From Pseudomonadota bacterium (GTDB lineage Bacteria; Pseudomonadota; Gammaproteobacteria; Burkholderiales; Burkholderiaceae_C): a DNA stretch of 64,000 bases. Within the stretch, counting starts at the first letter, position 1, and each line of letters starts with the position of its first letter. Positions 34,887 to 46,003 of the stretch are shown here, in pieces. Location: the NCBI GenBank assembly GCA_020161775.1, contig JAIUOW010000009.1:1-64000 (forward strand), given 5' to 3'. The position numbers were made by a program, and so were the translations under genes. The notes beneath the pieces are model-generated. The model was not told the DNA's origin and made no database searches. It saw nothing but the letters and a program-made list of their open reading frames with translations.

Positions 34887-36308
34887 ATGGGACGCACCCT
34901 TTACGACAAGATCTGGGACGAGCACGTCGTCCACACCGAAGAGGACGGCACAGCCATCCTCTACATCGACCGTCACCTGGTCCATGAAGTCACCAGCCCG
35001 CAGGCGTTCGAAGGCCTGCGCCAGGCCGGGCGCAAGGTCTGGCGCATCAGCTCCATCGTGGCCACGGCCGACCACAACACGCCCACCACCGGGTGGGAGC
35101 TGGGCTACGACGGCATCACCGATCCGATCAGCAAGGAACAGGTCACGACGCTGGACAAGAACATCGCCGAATTCGGCGCCGCGGCGTTCTTCCCCTTCCT
35201 GTCGAAGCAGCAAGGCATCGTGCATGTGATGGGCCCCGAGCAGGGCGCCACGCTGCCGGGCATGACCGTGGTCTGCGGTGATTCGCACACTTCCACCCAC
35301 GGCGCGTTCGGCGCGCTGGCGCACGGCATCGGCACCAGCGAAGTAGAGCACGTCATGGCAACCCAGACGCTGCTGGCCAAGAAGGCCAAAAACATGCTGG
35401 TCAAGGTCGAGGGCAAGCTCGCCCCTGGTGTGACGGCCAAGGACATCGTGCTGGCCATCATCGGCCGCATCGGCACGGCCGGCGGGACGGGCTACACCAT
35501 CGAGTTCGCCGGCTCGGCCATCCGCGGCCTCAGCATGGAAGGCCGCATGACGGTGTGCAACATGGCCATCGAAGGCGGCGCGCGCGCAGGCCTGGTCGCC
35601 GTGGACGACAAGACCATCGAGTACGTGAAGGGCCGTCCCCTCGCACCCCGCGGTGTCGAATGGGATCAGGCAGTGGCCTACTGGAAGACCCTGCACTCCG
35701 ACCCCGACGCGAAGTTCGACACCGTGGTCGAACTCGACGCCACGCAGATCATTCCCCAGGTGACCTGGGGCACGTCGCCTGAAATGGTGCTGGGTGTGGA
35801 CGCCCGCGTACCGGACCCCGACAAGGAAAAGGACGCCGTCAAGCGCGGTGCGATCGAGCGCGCGCTGACCTACATGGGCCTGGAACCGGGCAAGCCGCTG
35901 GACGACATCCATGTGGACAAGGTGTTCATCGGCTCGTGCACCAACAGCCGCATCGAGGACATGCGCGAAGCCGCGGCCATTGTCAAAAAGCTGGGCCAGA
36001 AGGTCGCCAGGAACGTCAAGCTGGCCATGGTGGTGCCGGGCTCCGGCCTGGTGAAGGAACAGGCCGAGCGCGAAGGCCTGCATGAAATCTTCAAGGCCGC
36101 AGGGTTCGAATGGCGCGAGCCCGGCTGCTCGATGTGCCTGGCCATGAACGCCGACAGGCTGGAGCCGGGCGAGCGTTGCGCCTCCACCAGCAACCGCAAC
36201 TTCGAAGGCCGCCAGGGCGCGGGCGGACGCACCCACCTCGTCAGCCCGGCGATGGCCGCGGCCGCCGCCGTGCACGGCCATTTTGTCGACATCCGGAAAT
36301 TCGCCTGA
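34887..36308 (+). CDS. leuC: 3-isopropylmalate dehydratase large subunit
   Basis: A 473-residue aconitase-family subunit of isopropylmalate isomerase, which converts 2- to 3-isopropylmalate in leucine synthesis. [4Fe-4S] cysteines are in [13 protein letters not shown] and [36 protein letters not shown] is a family block. It has a GAGGAAA ribosome-binding site and is followed after two bases by leuD. The LysR gene ends 26 bp upstream. Confidence 0.96.
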   Translation: MGRTLYDKIWDEHVVHTEEDGTAILYIDRHLVHEVTSPQAFEGLRQAGRKVWRISSIVATADHNTPTTGWELGYDGITDPISKEQVTTLDKNIAEFGAAAFFPFLSKQQGIVHVMGPEQGATLPGMTVVCGDSHTSTHGAFGALAHGIGTSEVEHVMATQTLLAKKAKNMLVKVEGKLAPGVTAKDIVLAIIGRIGTAGGTGYTIEFAGSAIRGLSMEGRMTVCNMAIEGGARAGLVAVDDKTIEYVKGRPLAPRGVEWDQAVAYWKTLHSDPDAKFDTVVELDATQIIPQVTWGTSPEMVLGVDARVPDPDKEKDAVKRGAIERALTYMGLEPGKPLDDIHVDKVFIGSCTNSRIEDMREAAAIVKKLGQKVARNVKLAMVVPGSGLVKEQAEREGLHEIFKAAGFEWREPGCSMCLAMNADRLEPGERCASTSNRNFEGRQGAGGRTHLVSPAMAAAAAVHGHFVDIRKFA

Positions 36309-36310
36309 TC

Positions 36311-36961
36311 ATGCAGAAATTCAATGTACACAAGGGGCTGGTGGCCCCGATGGACCGCGCCAATGTGGACACCGACGCGATCATCCCCAAGCAGTTCCTC
36401 AAGTCCATCCGCAAGACCGGCTTTGGCGTCAACCTGTTTGACGAATGGCGCTACCTGGACCCTGGCGAGCCCGGCCAGGACCCCGCCAGCCGCAAGCCCA
36501 ACCCGGACTTCGTGCTGAACCAGCCGCGCTACGCGGGCGCGTCCATCCTGCTGGCACGCAAGAACTTCGGCTGCGGCTCGTCGCGCGAACATGCGCCATG
36601 GGCGCTGGACCAGTTCGGGTTTCGCGCCATCATCGCGCCCAGCTTTGCCGACATCTTCTTCAACAACAGCTTCAAGAACGGCCTGCTGCCCATCGTGCTG
36701 CCCGAGGCCACGGTGGACCAGCTGTTCAATGAGGTAGCGGCGTTTCCCGGTTACCAGCTCACGATCGACCTGGAACGGCAGGTCATCGTGCGTCCCCAGG
36801 GCGAGGAAATCCCGTTCGAGGTGCAGGCATTCCGCCGCTACTGCCTGCTCAACGGCTTCGACGACATCGGGCTGACACTGCGCCAGGCCGACAAGATCCG
36901 CGGCTTCGAGGCGCAACGGCTGGCGCAAAAGCCCTGGCTCGCACAGTCGCTGGCCGGCTGA
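36311..36961 (+). CDS. leuD: 3-isopropylmalate dehydratase small subunit
   Basis: A 216-residue swivel-domain partner of LeuC. Diagnostic sequence includes [39 protein letters not shown] and [24 protein letters not shown] 36311 follows leuC by two bases. LeuB starts 32 bp downstream. Confidence 0.96.
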   Translation: MQKFNVHKGLVAPMDRANVDTDAIIPKQFLKSIRKTGFGVNLFDEWRYLDPGEPGQDPASRKPNPDFVLNQPRYAGASILLARKNFGCGSSREHAPWALDQFGFRAIIAPSFADIFFNNSFKNGLLPIVLPEATVDQLFNEVAAFPGYQLTIDLERQVIVRPQGEEIPFEVQAFRRYCLLNGFDDIGLTLRQADKIRGFEAQRLAQKPWLAQSLAG

Positions 36962-36993
36962 CCGTTCAAGATTCAACCAACAAAGACAAGCAC

Positions 36994-38100
36994 ATGAAAA
37001 TCGCAGTCCTGCCGGGTGACGGCATCGGCACCGAAATCGTCGCCGAGGCCGTCAAAGTCCTCAACGTCCTGGACCTGAAGTTCGAGATGGAGACCGCCCT
37101 GGTCGGCGGCGCCGCCTACGAAGCCCATGGCCACCCTCTGCCCGAATCCACGCTCAAGCTCGCCAAGGATGCCGACGCCGTGCTGTTTGGCGCCGTCGGC
37201 GACTGGAAGTACGACAAGCTGGACCGTCCGCTGCGTCCCGAGCAGGCCATCCTGGGCCTGCGCAAGAACCTCGGGCTGTTCGCCAACTTCCGTCCGGCCA
37301 TCTGCTATGAGCAGCTTGTGGGCGCATCCAGCCTCAAGCCCGAGCTGATCGCGGGCCTGGACATCCTCATCATCCGTGAACTGACCGGCGACATCTACTT
37401 CGGCCAGCCGCGCGGGCGCCGCACGGCGGTAGATGGGCACTTCCCCGGCGCCGAGGAAGCCTTTGACACCATGCGCTACAGCCGCCCCGAGATCGAACGC
37501 ATCGCGCGCGTCGCTTTTGAGGCCGCGCGCAAGCGAAGCAAGCGCGTGACCAGCGTGGACAAGGCCAACGTGCTGGAGACCTTCCAGTTCTGGAAGGACG
37601 TCGTGACCGAGGTGCACAAGGACTACCCCGACGTCGAGCTGGACCACATGTACGTGGACAACGCGGCCATGCAGCTCGTGCGCGCGCCCAAGAAGTTCGA
37701 CGTGGTCGTCACCGGCAACATGTTCGGCGACATCCTGTCGGATGAGGCGGCCATGCTCACGGGCTCCATTGGCATGCTGCCCTCGGCCAGCCTGAACTCC
37801 AGCAACCAGGGCCTGTACGAGCCCAGCCATGGCAGCGCCCCGGACATCGCCGGAAAAGGCATTGCCAATCCTTTGGCTACAATACTGTCCGCTGCCATGA
37901 TGCTCCGCTTCTCACTCAACCAACCCCAAGCCGCCGACCGGATCGAATCCGCGGTGAAAGACGTGCTCGCGTCGGGGTTGCGCACGGCGGACATCTGGTC
38001 TGAAGGCAATGCAGGCTCCGCTTCGCTGCGCAAGGTCGGCACCCGTGAGATGGGTGACGCGGTCGTCGCTGCCATCACCAAAACCATTACCAAGGGCTAG
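36994..38100 (+). CDS. leuB: 3-isopropylmalate dehydrogenase
   Basis: A 368-residue NAD-dependent beta-decarboxylating dehydrogenase making 2-oxoisocaproate, the leucine precursor. Family motifs are [40 protein letters not shown], and [26 protein letters not shown] with the metal aspartates, followed by [17 protein letters not shown]. Third gene of leuCDB. A TACAAT at 37878-37883 inside its 3' part could serve as a -10 box for asd, without a clear -35 box. Confidence 0.96.
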   Translation: MKIAVLPGDGIGTEIVAEAVKVLNVLDLKFEMETALVGGAAYEAHGHPLPESTLKLAKDADAVLFGAVGDWKYDKLDRPLRPEQAILGLRKNLGLFANFRPAICYEQLVGASSLKPELIAGLDILIIRELTGDIYFGQPRGRRTAVDGHFPGAEEAFDTMRYSRPEIERIARVAFEAARKRSKRVTSVDKANVLETFQFWKDVVTEVHKDYPDVELDHMYVDNAAMQLVRAPKKFDVVVTGNMFGDILSDEAAMLTGSIGMLPSASLNSSNQGLYEPSHGSAPDIAGKGIANPLATILSAAMMLRFSLNQPQAADRIESAVKDVLASGLRTADIWSEGNAGSASLRKVGTREMGDAVVAAITKTITKG

Positions 38101-38126
38101 AACAGCTCCGGTTCGTCGCGCGCCCT

Positions 38127-38148
38127 CCCCGGCCCAGACGAGCCGGGG
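38127..38148. repeat. GC-rich hairpin between leuB and asd
   Basis: CCCCGGC (38127-38133) and GCCGGGG (38142-38148) form a 7-bp stem with an 8-nt loop. No T tract follows, so it is more likely a mRNA processing or stability element than a terminator. Confidence 0.4.
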
Positions 38149-38181
38149 AAACCAGATAACTTTTCTGAAAGGGCGATAGTG

Positions 38182-39321
38182 ATGAGCAAGGTTGGAAATC
38201 TCGTAGGCCTCGTCGGTTGGCGTGGCATGGTGGGTTCGGTCCTGATGGACCGCATGCAGGCCGAAGGCGACTTCGGCCTGATTGAGCCCGTGTTCTTCTC
38301 CACCTCCAACGCGGGCGGCAAGGCCCCGGCGCAGGCGAAGAATGAAACCACCCTGAAGGACGCGTACGACATCGACGCCCTGAAGAAGTGCGACATCGTC
38401 ATCACCGCCCAGGGCGGCGACTACACGACCGAGGTCTTCCCCAAGCTGCGGGCTGCCGGCTGGACGGGGCACTGGATCGACGCCGCCTCCACGCTGCGCA
38501 TGAAGGATGACGCCATCATCATCCTGGACCCGGTCAACCTGCCGGTCATCAAGAACGCCCTGGCCAAGGGCGGACGCAACTGGATCGGCGGCAACTGCAC
38601 GGTGAGCTGCATGTTGATGGGCGTGGGCGCGCTGTACAAGGCCGGCCTGGTGGAATGGATGAGCTCCATGACCTACCAGGCGGCTTCGGGCGGTGGCGCG
38701 CAACATATGCGCGAACTGCTCACGCAGTTCGGCACGCTGAATGCCGAAGTGCGCAGCCTGCTGGACGACCCGAAGTCCGCCATCCTGGAAATCGACCGCA
38801 AGGTCCTGCTCAAGCAGCAATCGCTCACTTCCGACGAGACGGCCAATTTCGGTGTGCCGCTGGGCGGCTCGCTGATCCCCTGGATCGACAAGGACCTGGG
38901 CAACGGCGTCAGCCGCGAGGAGTGGAAGGCCGGCGCCGAGACCAACAAGATCCTGGGTCAGGGCGCGCAATTCGGCACGGCGGAAACGCCGGTGGACGGC
39001 TTTTGCGTGCGCATCGGCGCCATGCGTTGCCACAGCCAGGCACTGACCTTCAAGCTCAAGAAGGATGTTCCGCTGGCCGACATCGAAGCCATGCTCGCCG
39101 CCGACAACGCCTGGGTCAAGGTGGTACCCAACAACAAGGAAGCCACGCTCAAGGACCTGACGCCGGTGGCCGTGACCGGCACGCTGGGCATCCCGGTCGG
39201 CCGCATCCGCAAGCTGGCGATGGGCCCGGAATACGTGGGCGCCTTCACCATCGGCGACCAGTTGCTGTGGGGCGCTGCCGAGCCCCTGCGCCGCATGCTG
39301 CGCATCCTGCTTGACGCATAA
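38182..39321 (+). CDS. asd: aspartate-semialdehyde dehydrogenase
   Basis: A 379-residue enzyme reducing aspartyl phosphate to the semialdehyde, the branch point to lysine/diaminopimelate, threonine and methionine. NADP-binding [14 protein letters not shown] is N-terminal, the active-site cysteine is in [12 protein letters not shown], and [19 protein letters not shown] contains substrate residues. The ATG at 38182 is preferred to the GTG three bases earlier because it is better spaced from AAAGGG. The leuB-asd-fimV-truA-trpF order is common in beta- and gammaproteobacteria. Confidence 0.96.
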   Translation: MSKVGNLVGLVGWRGMVGSVLMDRMQAEGDFGLIEPVFFSTSNAGGKAPAQAKNETTLKDAYDIDALKKCDIVITAQGGDYTTEVFPKLRAAGWTGHWIDAASTLRMKDDAIIILDPVNLPVIKNALAKGGRNWIGGNCTVSCMLMGVGALYKAGLVEWMSSMTYQAASGGGAQHMRELLTQFGTLNAEVRSLLDDPKSAILEIDRKVLLKQQSLTSDETANFGVPLGGSLIPWIDKDLGNGVSREEWKAGAETNKILGQGAQFGTAETPVDGFCVRIGAMRCHSQALTFKLKKDVPLADIEAMLAADNAWVKVVPNNKEATLKDLTPVAVTGTLGIPVGRIRKLAMGPEYVGAFTIGDQLLWGAAEPLRRMLRILLDA

Positions 39322-39341
39322 TCCGCGGCGACCCGCACGCC

Positions 39342-39374
39342 CAACGGCCTGTAATCAGCGGTTACAGGCCGTTG
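39342..39374. repeat. 13-bp perfect inverted repeat between asd and fimV
   Basis: CAACGGCCTGTAA (39342-39354) and TTACAGGCCGTTG (39362-39374) form a 13-bp stem around a 7-nt loop. The right arm shares GTTG with a second hairpin, GTTGTC (39371-39376) and GACAAC (39381-39386), so the two are mutually exclusive. No T-run follows. Confidence 0.6.
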
Positions 39375-39444
39375 TCGCATGACAACATCGGGCGCGTGTA
39401 ACGGCGCACGTTTCAAGCGCACAGAAGTTAAAAGCTGTCTCAGC

Positions 39445-39473
39445 TTGTCAGCCTAAGACATTGATGTTATGGT
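39445..39473 (+). promoter_or_regulatory. candidate fimV promoter
   Basis: TTGTCA (39445-39450), a 17-bp spacer and TATGGT (39468-39473) lie 37 bp before the FimV-like gene. Box matches and spacing are good. Confidence 0.5.
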
Positions 39474-39509
39474 CGTTTTAGCAAATTCAGTGGCGAGGCT
39501 GTTGTCCGC

Positions 39510-42383
39510 ATGATCAGAAAAAAGTTGCCTGCAGACCAAGCAATGGAGGCGCACAAGTTGACGGGAAAACCGCCGCGCTGGCACGCATCCGCCTTGGCCT
39601 TGGCAGCTGCGATCGCAGCCGGCTCCTTCAGCCCTGACGCCCAAGCCCTCGCCCTCGGTCGCATCACCGTTCAGTCCGCACTGGGTGAGCCCCTGCGCGC
39701 TGACATCGACATCCCCGAGATCACCCCCGAAGAAGCCGCCAGCCTGCGCGCCAGCGTTGCGTCGCCCGAAGCCTTTCGCGCCGCCGGCCTTGAGTACAAC
39801 ACGGCCATGGGCAACCTGGTCATCACGCTGCAGCAACGTCCCGGCGGACGCATGTTTCTGCGTCTGAGCAGCGACAGGCCGGTCAACGAGCCCTTCATCG
39901 ATCTGATTCTGGAAGCCAACTGGTCGTCCGGGCGCATCGTGCGCGACTACACGATGCTGTTCGACCCGCCCAACTTGCGCCCGTCCGCACCGCCGGCGCC
40001 GTCAGTCGCACAGGTACCGGCCGCACCCGTCGTCCGCCCGGCCCCACTACCTGCGCCGGCGCCCGCAGCGCCCCCCCCTCCCCCTGCGGCATCAGCGCCG
40101 CCCAGTCTCCCGGCCCGCCCCGCACCCGCCGCCAGGCCGGCACCACCGGTTGCTGCGGCCCCGGTGCAGGCCGCCCCCCGGCCCGCGCCAGCTGACGGCC
40201 GCAAGGTCACCGTGCAGGCGGGCGATACCGCCGGCAAGATTGCAGCAACCAACAAGCCCGCCAGCGTGTCGCTGGATCAGATGCTTGTCGCGCTGCTGCG
40301 TGCCAACCCCGACGCCTTCATCGCCGGCAACATCAACCGGATCAAGGCAGGCGCCGTGCTGGATCTCCCCTCGGCCGAGCAGGCCGCACTGGTGGAGGCA
40401 GGTGAAGCCAGCCGGACCGTGGTGGCCCAAAGCCGCGACTTCAATGAATTTCGCCGCAAGCTGGCCGAAGGCGTGCCTGCAGCCCAGGTGGCAGCGGCAG
40501 ACCGCCAGGCCAGTGGCAAGCTGCAAGCCAAGGTCGAAGACAAAAAGCCGGCTGCTGCCGCGCCCGACAAACTGACTTTGTCCAAGGCTGCCGTTCAGGC
40601 CAAGGCAGCCGAAGACAAGATCGCCAAGGAACGCCAGGCCAAGGAGGCAGCGGCCCGGGTTGCCGAGCTGAACAAGAACATCGCCGAGTTGAACCGGCTG
40701 GGAACCGCCACCGCAGCGGCACCGGCCGCCGCTGCGACGCCACCCGCAAGCCCGGCGGCCACTGCGGCCTCCAAGCCGGCGGTGGCTGCTGCCGCTGGTA
40801 CCAGCGGCGCTGCTACCCCTACTGGAGCGCCAGCCGCCTCAGCCCCAGCACCCGTGTCACCGGCGGTCGCAACGGCGGCGGCCGTCCCGGCCAGCGCCGC
40901 GGTGGCTGTTGCCGCGTCTGCATCGGCTCCGGCCCCCGCCGCTGCCCCGAGCGCGCCTGCACCGGCAGCCACGCCGGCCCCGGTTGCTGCGCCCAAGCCG
41001 CCCGCCCCCAAGCCCGCGCCCGCCCCTGAACCCGAACCCAGCTTTGTGGACGAGCTGCTGGGCAACCCGCTGATTCCCGCTGCCGTGGGCGGCTTGCTGG
41101 CCTTGGTGCTGGGCTTTGTGTTCTATCGCGTGCGCCAGCGCAAAAAGTCCACCCAGGTGGACAGCTCCTTCCTGGAAAGCCGGCTGCAGCCTGACTCCTT
41201 CTTCGGCGCCAGCGGCGGCCAGCGCATTGACACCAACGAGGGCGGGCCCACCGGCTCCTCCATGGTCTATTCCCCCAGCCAGCTGGACGCAGCCGGCGAT
41301 GTGGACCCGGTGGCAGAGGCCGATGTGTACCTGGCTTACGGCCGCGACCTGCAGGCCGAAGAAATCCTCAAGGAAGCGCTGCGCACCAATCCCCAGCGCG
41401 TCGCCATCCATGGCAAGCTGCTGGAAATCTATTCAAAGCGGCGTGACGCCAAGGCCTTTGAAATGGTCGCCACCGATGCCTACAGCCTGACGCGAGGCGA
41501 AGGTCCCGATTGGGAGCACATTTGCGAGCTTGGCCAGGAGCTGGATCCGTCCAATCCGATGTACCGTCCGGGCGGACAGCCCACCGGCGGCACCGGCACG
41601 GTGGCAATGGCAGCCGTTTCTGCCGGGTCTGGCCATGATTTTGCGATGGCCACGGCCACGCATGTGCTGCCCACCGATGCAGCGCAGGCGGCCGCACCGT
41701 CCGTGGACCTCGACCTCGACCTGGATTTCTCGCTCGGTGACGACGATCCGCCATCACCCGGCACGGGCCCCGACCTGCTGTCCACCACCCCCGTCCAGCT
41801 GGAGCCCACCGTGGCGTTCGACGCCACGCCGGCACCGCAACCCCCATCCCTTGACATGGACTTCGGCAGCGGGACGGTGGCCCTGCCGCCCTCGGGCGTG
41901 CCAGACCTGCCACCGATGGCCGCCGAGCCCGTGCGCCTGTCGGCGCCCGACCTCACGCTGTCTGAAAACGAACTGAGCTTCTCGCTGGACGGCCTCGATA
42001 CCCCGCCAGCGCCACCAGCACCTGCACCCGCACCCACGGCATCCGCGCCCGCGCCGGAACCTGCGCTGGACTCCGGCATGATCGAATTCGACATGGGGTC
42101 CCTGTCGCTGGACCTCGGTTCCGCGCCGGCGGCCAGCCCGGCACCGGCAGCGCTGGATTCACTGCCCTCCCTTGCCGACGCCCAGGACACGGCCGGGACG
42201 CCACTGAGCACCGGTTTTGATGACTCCGGCTCCGACCCGCTGGCCACCAAACTCGCCCTGGCTGAAGAGTTCAACGCCATCGGCGACCCCGATGGCGCGC
42301 GCAGCCTGGCCGAAGAAGTCGTGGCCGAGGCATCCGGTGCACTGAAGGCCCGTGCCCAGAAATTCCTGGCGGAACTGGCCTGA
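39510..42383 (+). CDS. fimV: FimV/HubP-like polar membrane protein
   Basis: A 957-residue protein with the FimV layout. A signal-like hydrophobic segment lies at about residues 28-46. A conserved FimV N-terminal domain follows (LGRITVQSALGEPLRADIDI), then a proline/alanine-rich linker. A LysM-like domain starts near DGRKVTVQAGDTAGKIA, followed by a coiled-coil (AEDKIAKERQAKEAAARVAE) and a low-complexity alanine/proline tract. One transmembrane helix is near residue 520 (AAVGGLLALVLGFVFYRV). The cytoplasmic part has TPR-like sequence, acidic repeats and the C-terminal FimV motif (DPLATKLALAEEFNAIGDP). Family members organise type IV pili, motility and the cell pole. ATG 39510 is used; ATG 39543 is possible. 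Confidence 0.87.
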   Translation: MIRKKLPADQAMEAHKLTGKPPRWHASALALAAAIAAGSFSPDAQALALGRITVQSALGEPLRADIDIPEITPEEAASLRASVASPEAFRAAGLEYNTAMGNLVITLQQRPGGRMFLRLSSDRPVNEPFIDLILEANWSSGRIVRDYTMLFDPPNLRPSAPPAPSVAQVPAAPVVRPAPLPAPAPAAPPPPPAASAPPSLPARPAPAARPAPPVAAAPVQAAPRPAPADGRKVTVQAGDTAGKIAATNKPASVSLDQMLVALLRANPDAFIAGNINRIKAGAVLDLPSAEQAALVEAGEASRTVVAQSRDFNEFRRKLAEGVPAAQVAAADRQASGKLQAKVEDKKPAAAAPDKLTLSKAAVQAKAAEDKIAKERQAKEAAARVAELNKNIAELNRLGTATAAAPAAAATPPASPAATAASKPAVAAAAGTSGAATPTGAPAASAPAPVSPAVATAAAVPASAAVAVAASASAPAPAAAPSAPAPAATPAPVAAPKPPAPKPAPAPEPEPSFVDELLGNPLIPAAVGGLLALVLGFVFYRVRQRKKSTQVDSSFLESRLQPDSFFGASGGQRIDTNEGGPTGSSMVYSPSQLDAAGDVDPVAEADVYLAYGRDLQAEEILKEALRTNPQRVAIHGKLLEIYSKRRDAKAFEMVATDAYSLTRGEGPDWEHICELGQELDPSNPMYRPGGQPTGGTGTVAMAAVSAGSGHDFAMATATHVLPTDAAQAAAPSVDLDLDLDFSLGDDDPPSPGTGPDLLSTTPVQLEPTVAFDATPAPQPPSLDMDFGSGTVALPPSGVPDLPPMAAEPVRLSAPDLTLSENELSFSLDGLDTPPAPPAPAPAPTASAPAPEPALDSGMIEFDMGSLSLDLGSAPAASPAPAALDSLPSLADAQDTAGTPLSTGFDDSGSDPLATKLALAEEFNAIGDPDGARSLAEEVVAEASGALKARAQKFLAELA

Positions 42384-42436
42384 CGCCTGCCGCGCGCGCG
42401 GCGGGGCCCAGTCGCTCTCATTCCGGCTGCTTTGCA

Positions 42437-43219
42437 ATGCGACTCGCACTGGGCGTCAGCTACAACGGCCAGGCCTATGAGGGCTGGCAGAGCCAGGCCT
42501 CGGGCCGCACGGTGCAAGACCACCTGGAAGCAGCCCTGAGCCGTTTTGCCGCGCAACCGGTCAGCACGGTCTGTGCCGGGCGCACTGACGCTGGCGTCCA
42601 TGCGCTGATGCAGGTTGTGCACCTGGACGCCCCCGTCCAGCGCGAACCGTTCTCATGGGTGCGCGGCACCAATACCTTCCTGCCCGCCGACATTGCGGTT
42701 CAGTGGGCCCAACCTGTTTCTGAAGAATTCCACGCGCGCGGCAGCGCCACGGGCCGGCGGTACGCCTACGTGTTGCTGGCCTCACCGGTGCGTCCGGGCG
42801 TCGAGGCAGGCCGCGTCGGCTGGGTATTCCGGCCGGTGGACGGCAACGCGATGCGCCAGGCCGCCGAACTGCTGCTCGGTGAGCATGATTTCACCTCTTT
42901 CCGTGCATCCGCCTGCCAGGCCAGGTCACCGGTCAAGACATTGCGCAGCATCAGCATCACCCAGCGCGGAGCCTACTGGCGGTTTGAATTCGAGGCCAAT
43001 GCCTTTTTGCACCACATGATCCGCAACATCATGGGGTGCCTGCTGGTGGTGGGCTACGGCCACCAGTCGCCTGGCTGGATGGCGGATGTGCTGGCCGCGC
43101 GCAACCGCGACGCCGCGGCGCCCACCTTCTCGCCGGATGGCCTGTATTTTCTGGGCCCGCTGTACGAGCCCCGGTGGGGCCTGCCGCAGCGCACCCCTGC
43201 GTATGATTGGCTGCCATGA
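42437..43219 (+). CDS. truA: tRNA pseudouridine(38-40) synthase
   Basis: A 260-residue RNA-modifying enzyme acting on uridines 38-40 of the tRNA anticodon arm. The catalytic aspartate is in CAGRTDAGVHALMQVVHLD, with LGVSYNGQAYEGWQSQ at the N-terminus and FLHHMIRNIMGCL near the end. It follows the FimV-like gene by 53 bp and overlaps trpF by four bases. Confidence 0.96.
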   Translation: MRLALGVSYNGQAYEGWQSQASGRTVQDHLEAALSRFAAQPVSTVCAGRTDAGVHALMQVVHLDAPVQREPFSWVRGTNTFLPADIAVQWAQPVSEEFHARGSATGRRYAYVLLASPVRPGVEAGRVGWVFRPVDGNAMRQAAELLLGEHDFTSFRASACQARSPVKTLRSISITQRGAYWRFEFEANAFLHHMIRNIMGCLLVVGYGHQSPGWMADVLAARNRDAAAPTFSPDGLYFLGPLYEPRWGLPQRTPAYDWLP

Positions 43220-43920
43220 CTCACGCTGAACGCACACGCATCAAGATCTGCGGGCTGACGCGCGAACAGGACGTTGATGCCGCCGTGCAGGCCGGCGCCG
43301 ACGCGGTGGGTTTCGTGATGTACGAGCGCAGCCCGCGCTATGTCAGCGCCGCGCGTGCTGCCCAGCTGGCCCGCCGTCTGCCGCCCTTCGTCACGCCCGT
43401 GCTGCTGTTCGTCAACGCACCTGCGTCCGTGGTGCGCGGTGCCTGCGCCGCCGTGGGCCAGGCCATCGTGCAGTTCCATGGCGACGAGACGCCCGGCGAT
43501 TGCCTGGACGCCACTGATGGCGGCGCACGCGCCTACCTGCGCGCCGCCCGCATCCCGCTGGACGGGGCCACACCCTTTGACTTGGTAAAATTCGCGGCTG
43601 ATTACTCAAACGCCCAGGCCATCCTGCTCGACGCGCATGTCGAAGGGTACGGCGGCGGCGGGAAAACCTTCAATTGGTCACTGCTTCCACCAAGCGTCAA
43701 CTGTCATCTCGTTTTGTCTGGTGGACTCACGCCTGCAAACGTGACCGATGGCATTTTGCAAGTACGGCCGCGCTGCACATCGCTGGCCGTTGACGTGAGC
43801 TCGGGTGTCGAAGAGGCCAAAGGCATCAAGGACGCCCGCAGGATCCATCAGTTTGTCGCGGCCGTGCGTGCCGCCGACAGCCAACTTGCAGGACACCATG
43901 TACCAGTACAACCAGCCTGA
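43216..43920 (+). CDS. trpF: phosphoribosylanthranilate isomerase
   Basis: A 234-residue TIM-barrel enzyme of tryptophan synthesis. The catalytic cysteine is in [10 protein letters not shown], the aspartate in [18 protein letters not shown], and [10 protein letters not shown] and [15 protein letters not shown] form the phosphate site. ATG 43216 overlaps the truA stop. A TATGAT at 43202-43207, inside truA, lies eight bases before the ATG and could drive an additional near-leaderless transcript. The gene's end overlaps trpB by 23 bp. Confidence 0.94.
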   Translation: MTHAERTRIKICGLTREQDVDAAVQAGADAVGFVMYERSPRYVSAARAAQLARRLPPFVTPVLLFVNAPASVVRGACAAVGQAIVQFHGDETPGDCLDATDGGARAYLRAARIPLDGATPFDLVKFAADYSNAQAILLDAHVEGYGGGGKTFNWSLLPPSVNCHLVLSGGLTPANVTDGILQVRPRCTSLAVDVSSGVEEAKGIKDARRIHQFVAAVRAADSQLAGHHVPVQPA

Positions 43921-45166
43921 CCCGACAGGCCATTTCGGGAAATACGGCGGCAGCTTCATCAGCGAGACGCTGACGCACGCCATCAACGAGCTGCGCGAGG
44001 CCTACGCAAAATACCAGCACGACCCGGAATTCCTGGCCGAATTCCGCTACGAGCTCAAGCACTTCGTTGGCCGCCCGTCGCCGGTGTACCACGCCGCGCG
44101 CACCAGCCGGGAAATGGGCGGTGCCCAGATTTACCTCAAGCGCGAAGACCTCAACCACACAGGCGCCCACAAGATCAACAACGTGATCGGCCAGGCCATG
44201 CTGGCGCGGCGCATGGGCAAGCCTCGCGTGATCGCCGAGACCGGCGCCGGCCAGCACGGCGTGGCGACCGCCACCATCTGCGCGCGCTATGGGCTGGAAT
44301 GCGTGGTCTACATGGGCAGCGAGGACGTCAAGCGCCAAAGCCCGAACGTCTACCGCATGAAGCTGCTGGGCGCCACCGTCGTCCCGGTCGAGTCGGGCAG
44401 CAAGACGCTCAAGGACGCGCTGAACGAAGCCATGCGCGACTGGGTCACGAACGTGGAAAACACGTTCTACATCATCGGCACCGTGGCCGGGCCGCACCCT
44501 TACCCGATGATGGTGCGCGACTTCCAGAGCGTGATCGGCGAGGAATGCCTCACCCAGATGCCGGAGTTCCTGAACGGCGGCCAGCCGGACGCCGTGGTGG
44601 CCTGCGTGGGCGGCGGCAGCAACGCCATGGGCATCTTTCACCCCTATATTCCCTACGAAAAAACCCGCCTGATCGGCGTCGAGGCAGCCGGCGAAGGGCT
44701 GGAAAGCGGCAGGCACTCCGCGTCGCTGCAACGCGGCAGCCCGGGCGTGCTGCACGGCAACCGCACCTACATCCTGCAGGATGACAACGGCCAGATCACT
44801 GAAACCCACAGCGTGAGCGCCGGCCTGGACTACCCCGGCGTAGGACCCGAACACGCCTGGCTCAAGGACATCGGCCGCGCCGAGTACGTGGGCATCACCG
44901 ACAGCGAGGCGCTGGACGCCTTTCACTACCTGTGCCGCACCGAGGGCATCATCCCCGCGCTGGAGTCCAGCCATGCCGTGGCTTACGCCATGAAGCTGGC
45001 CAAAACCATGCGCGGAAACCAGAGCATCCTGGTCAACCTGTCGGGCCGGGGCGACAAGGACATCGGCACCGTGGCCGACCTGAGCCAGGCCGACTTCTAC
45101 TGCCGGCCCAGTTGCCGCGGCCAGTCGGTCAAGGGCAGCGAACAGCCGGTGCAGGTGGTCAAATGA
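43898..45166 (+). CDS. trpB: tryptophan synthase beta chain
   Basis: A 422-residue PLP enzyme joining indole and serine. The Schiff-base lysine is in [15 protein letters not shown], the phosphate loop in [10 protein letters not shown], and [20 protein letters not shown] is a family block. ATG 43898 lies 23 bases inside trpF in another frame, preceded by a GCAGGA ribosome-binding site. It overlaps trpA by four bases. Confidence 0.96.
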   Translation: MYQYNQPDPTGHFGKYGGSFISETLTHAINELREAYAKYQHDPEFLAEFRYELKHFVGRPSPVYHAARTSREMGGAQIYLKREDLNHTGAHKINNVIGQAMLARRMGKPRVIAETGAGQHGVATATICARYGLECVVYMGSEDVKRQSPNVYRMKLLGATVVPVESGSKTLKDALNEAMRDWVTNVENTFYIIGTVAGPHPYPMMVRDFQSVIGEECLTQMPEFLNGGQPDAVVACVGGGSNAMGIFHPYIPYEKTRLIGVEAAGEGLESGRHSASLQRGSPGVLHGNRTYILQDDNGQITETHSVSAGLDYPGVGPEHAWLKDIGRAEYVGITDSEALDAFHYLCRTEGIIPALESSHAVAYAMKLAKTMRGNQSILVNLSGRGDKDIGTVADLSQADFYCRPSCRGQSVKGSEQPVQVVK

Positions 45167-45972
45167 GCCGCATCGCCACCACGCTGGATGCGCTCAAGGC
45201 CCAGGGCCGCAAGGCGCTCATCCCCTATGTAACGGCAGGCTTTCCGTTTGCCGACGTCACGCCCGAGCTGATGCATTCCATGGTCGGCGCTGGCGCCGAC
45301 ATCATCGAGCTGGGCGTGCCATTTTCCGACCCGATGGCCGATGGCCCGGTGATCCAGAAAGCCGGTGAAAAGGCCCTGGCGCTGGGCATCGGCACGACGG
45401 AAGTCCTGGCCATGGTGCGCGATTTCCGAACGCGCAACGCCACGACGCCCGTGGTGCTGATGGGCTATGCCAACCCGGTGGAACGCTACGATCTGAAGCA
45501 CGGCGACAACGCTTTCGTGCGCAACGCCGCCGCCGCCGGCGTGGATGGCGTGCTGATCGTGGACTACCCGCCCGAGGAGTGCGAGGACTTTGCCGCCAGG
45601 CTCAAGACCCAGGGCATGGACCTGATCTTTCTGCTGGCCCCCACCAGCACGGACGAGCGCATGCGCCAGGTGGCGCGCGTGGCCAGCGGCTACGTGTACT
45701 ACGTCTCGCTCAAGGGCGTGACGGGTGCCGGCCACCTGGACACCGGCGCGGTGGAGCAGATGCTGCCGCGCATCCGCGCCCATGTGCAGGTGCCCGTGGG
45801 CGTGGGGTTCGGCATACGCGATGCGCAGACGGCGCAAGCCGTGGGCCGCGTGGCCGACGCCGTGGTGATCGGCAGCCGGATCATCCAGCTGATAGAAGAC
45901 CAGCCCCGGGCCCAGGTGGCCCCGGTGGCAGCCGCCTTCCTGCGCGAAATCCGCACCGCGCTCGACGCATAA
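45163..45972 (+). CDS. trpA: tryptophan synthase alpha chain
   Basis: A 269-residue TIM-barrel subunit that releases indole from indole-3-glycerol phosphate. Catalytic glutamate and aspartate lie in [19 protein letters not shown] and [12 protein letters not shown]; the phosphate region includes [14 protein letters not shown]. It is coupled to trpB by a four-base overlap and precedes accD by 31 bp, the common trpFBA-accD order. Confidence 0.96.
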   Translation: MSRIATTLDALKAQGRKALIPYVTAGFPFADVTPELMHSMVGAGADIIELGVPFSDPMADGPVIQKAGEKALALGIGTTEVLAMVRDFRTRNATTPVVLMGYANPVERYDLKHGDNAFVRNAAAAGVDGVLIVDYPPEECEDFAARLKTQGMDLIFLLAPTSTDERMRQVARVASGYVYYVSLKGVTGAGHLDTGAVEQMLPRIRAHVQVPVGVGFGIRDAQTAQAVGRVADAVVIGSRIIQLIEDQPRAQVAPVAAAFLREIRTALDA

Positions 45973-46003
45973 TGCAGCCCTGCCCCCTCCCAAGGAGCTC
46001 CCC

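Noticed and set aside
38127-38148. GC hairpin after leuB as an intrinsic terminator
   Set aside because: It is followed by AAACC rather than a T tract, so only a repeat or stability element is reported.
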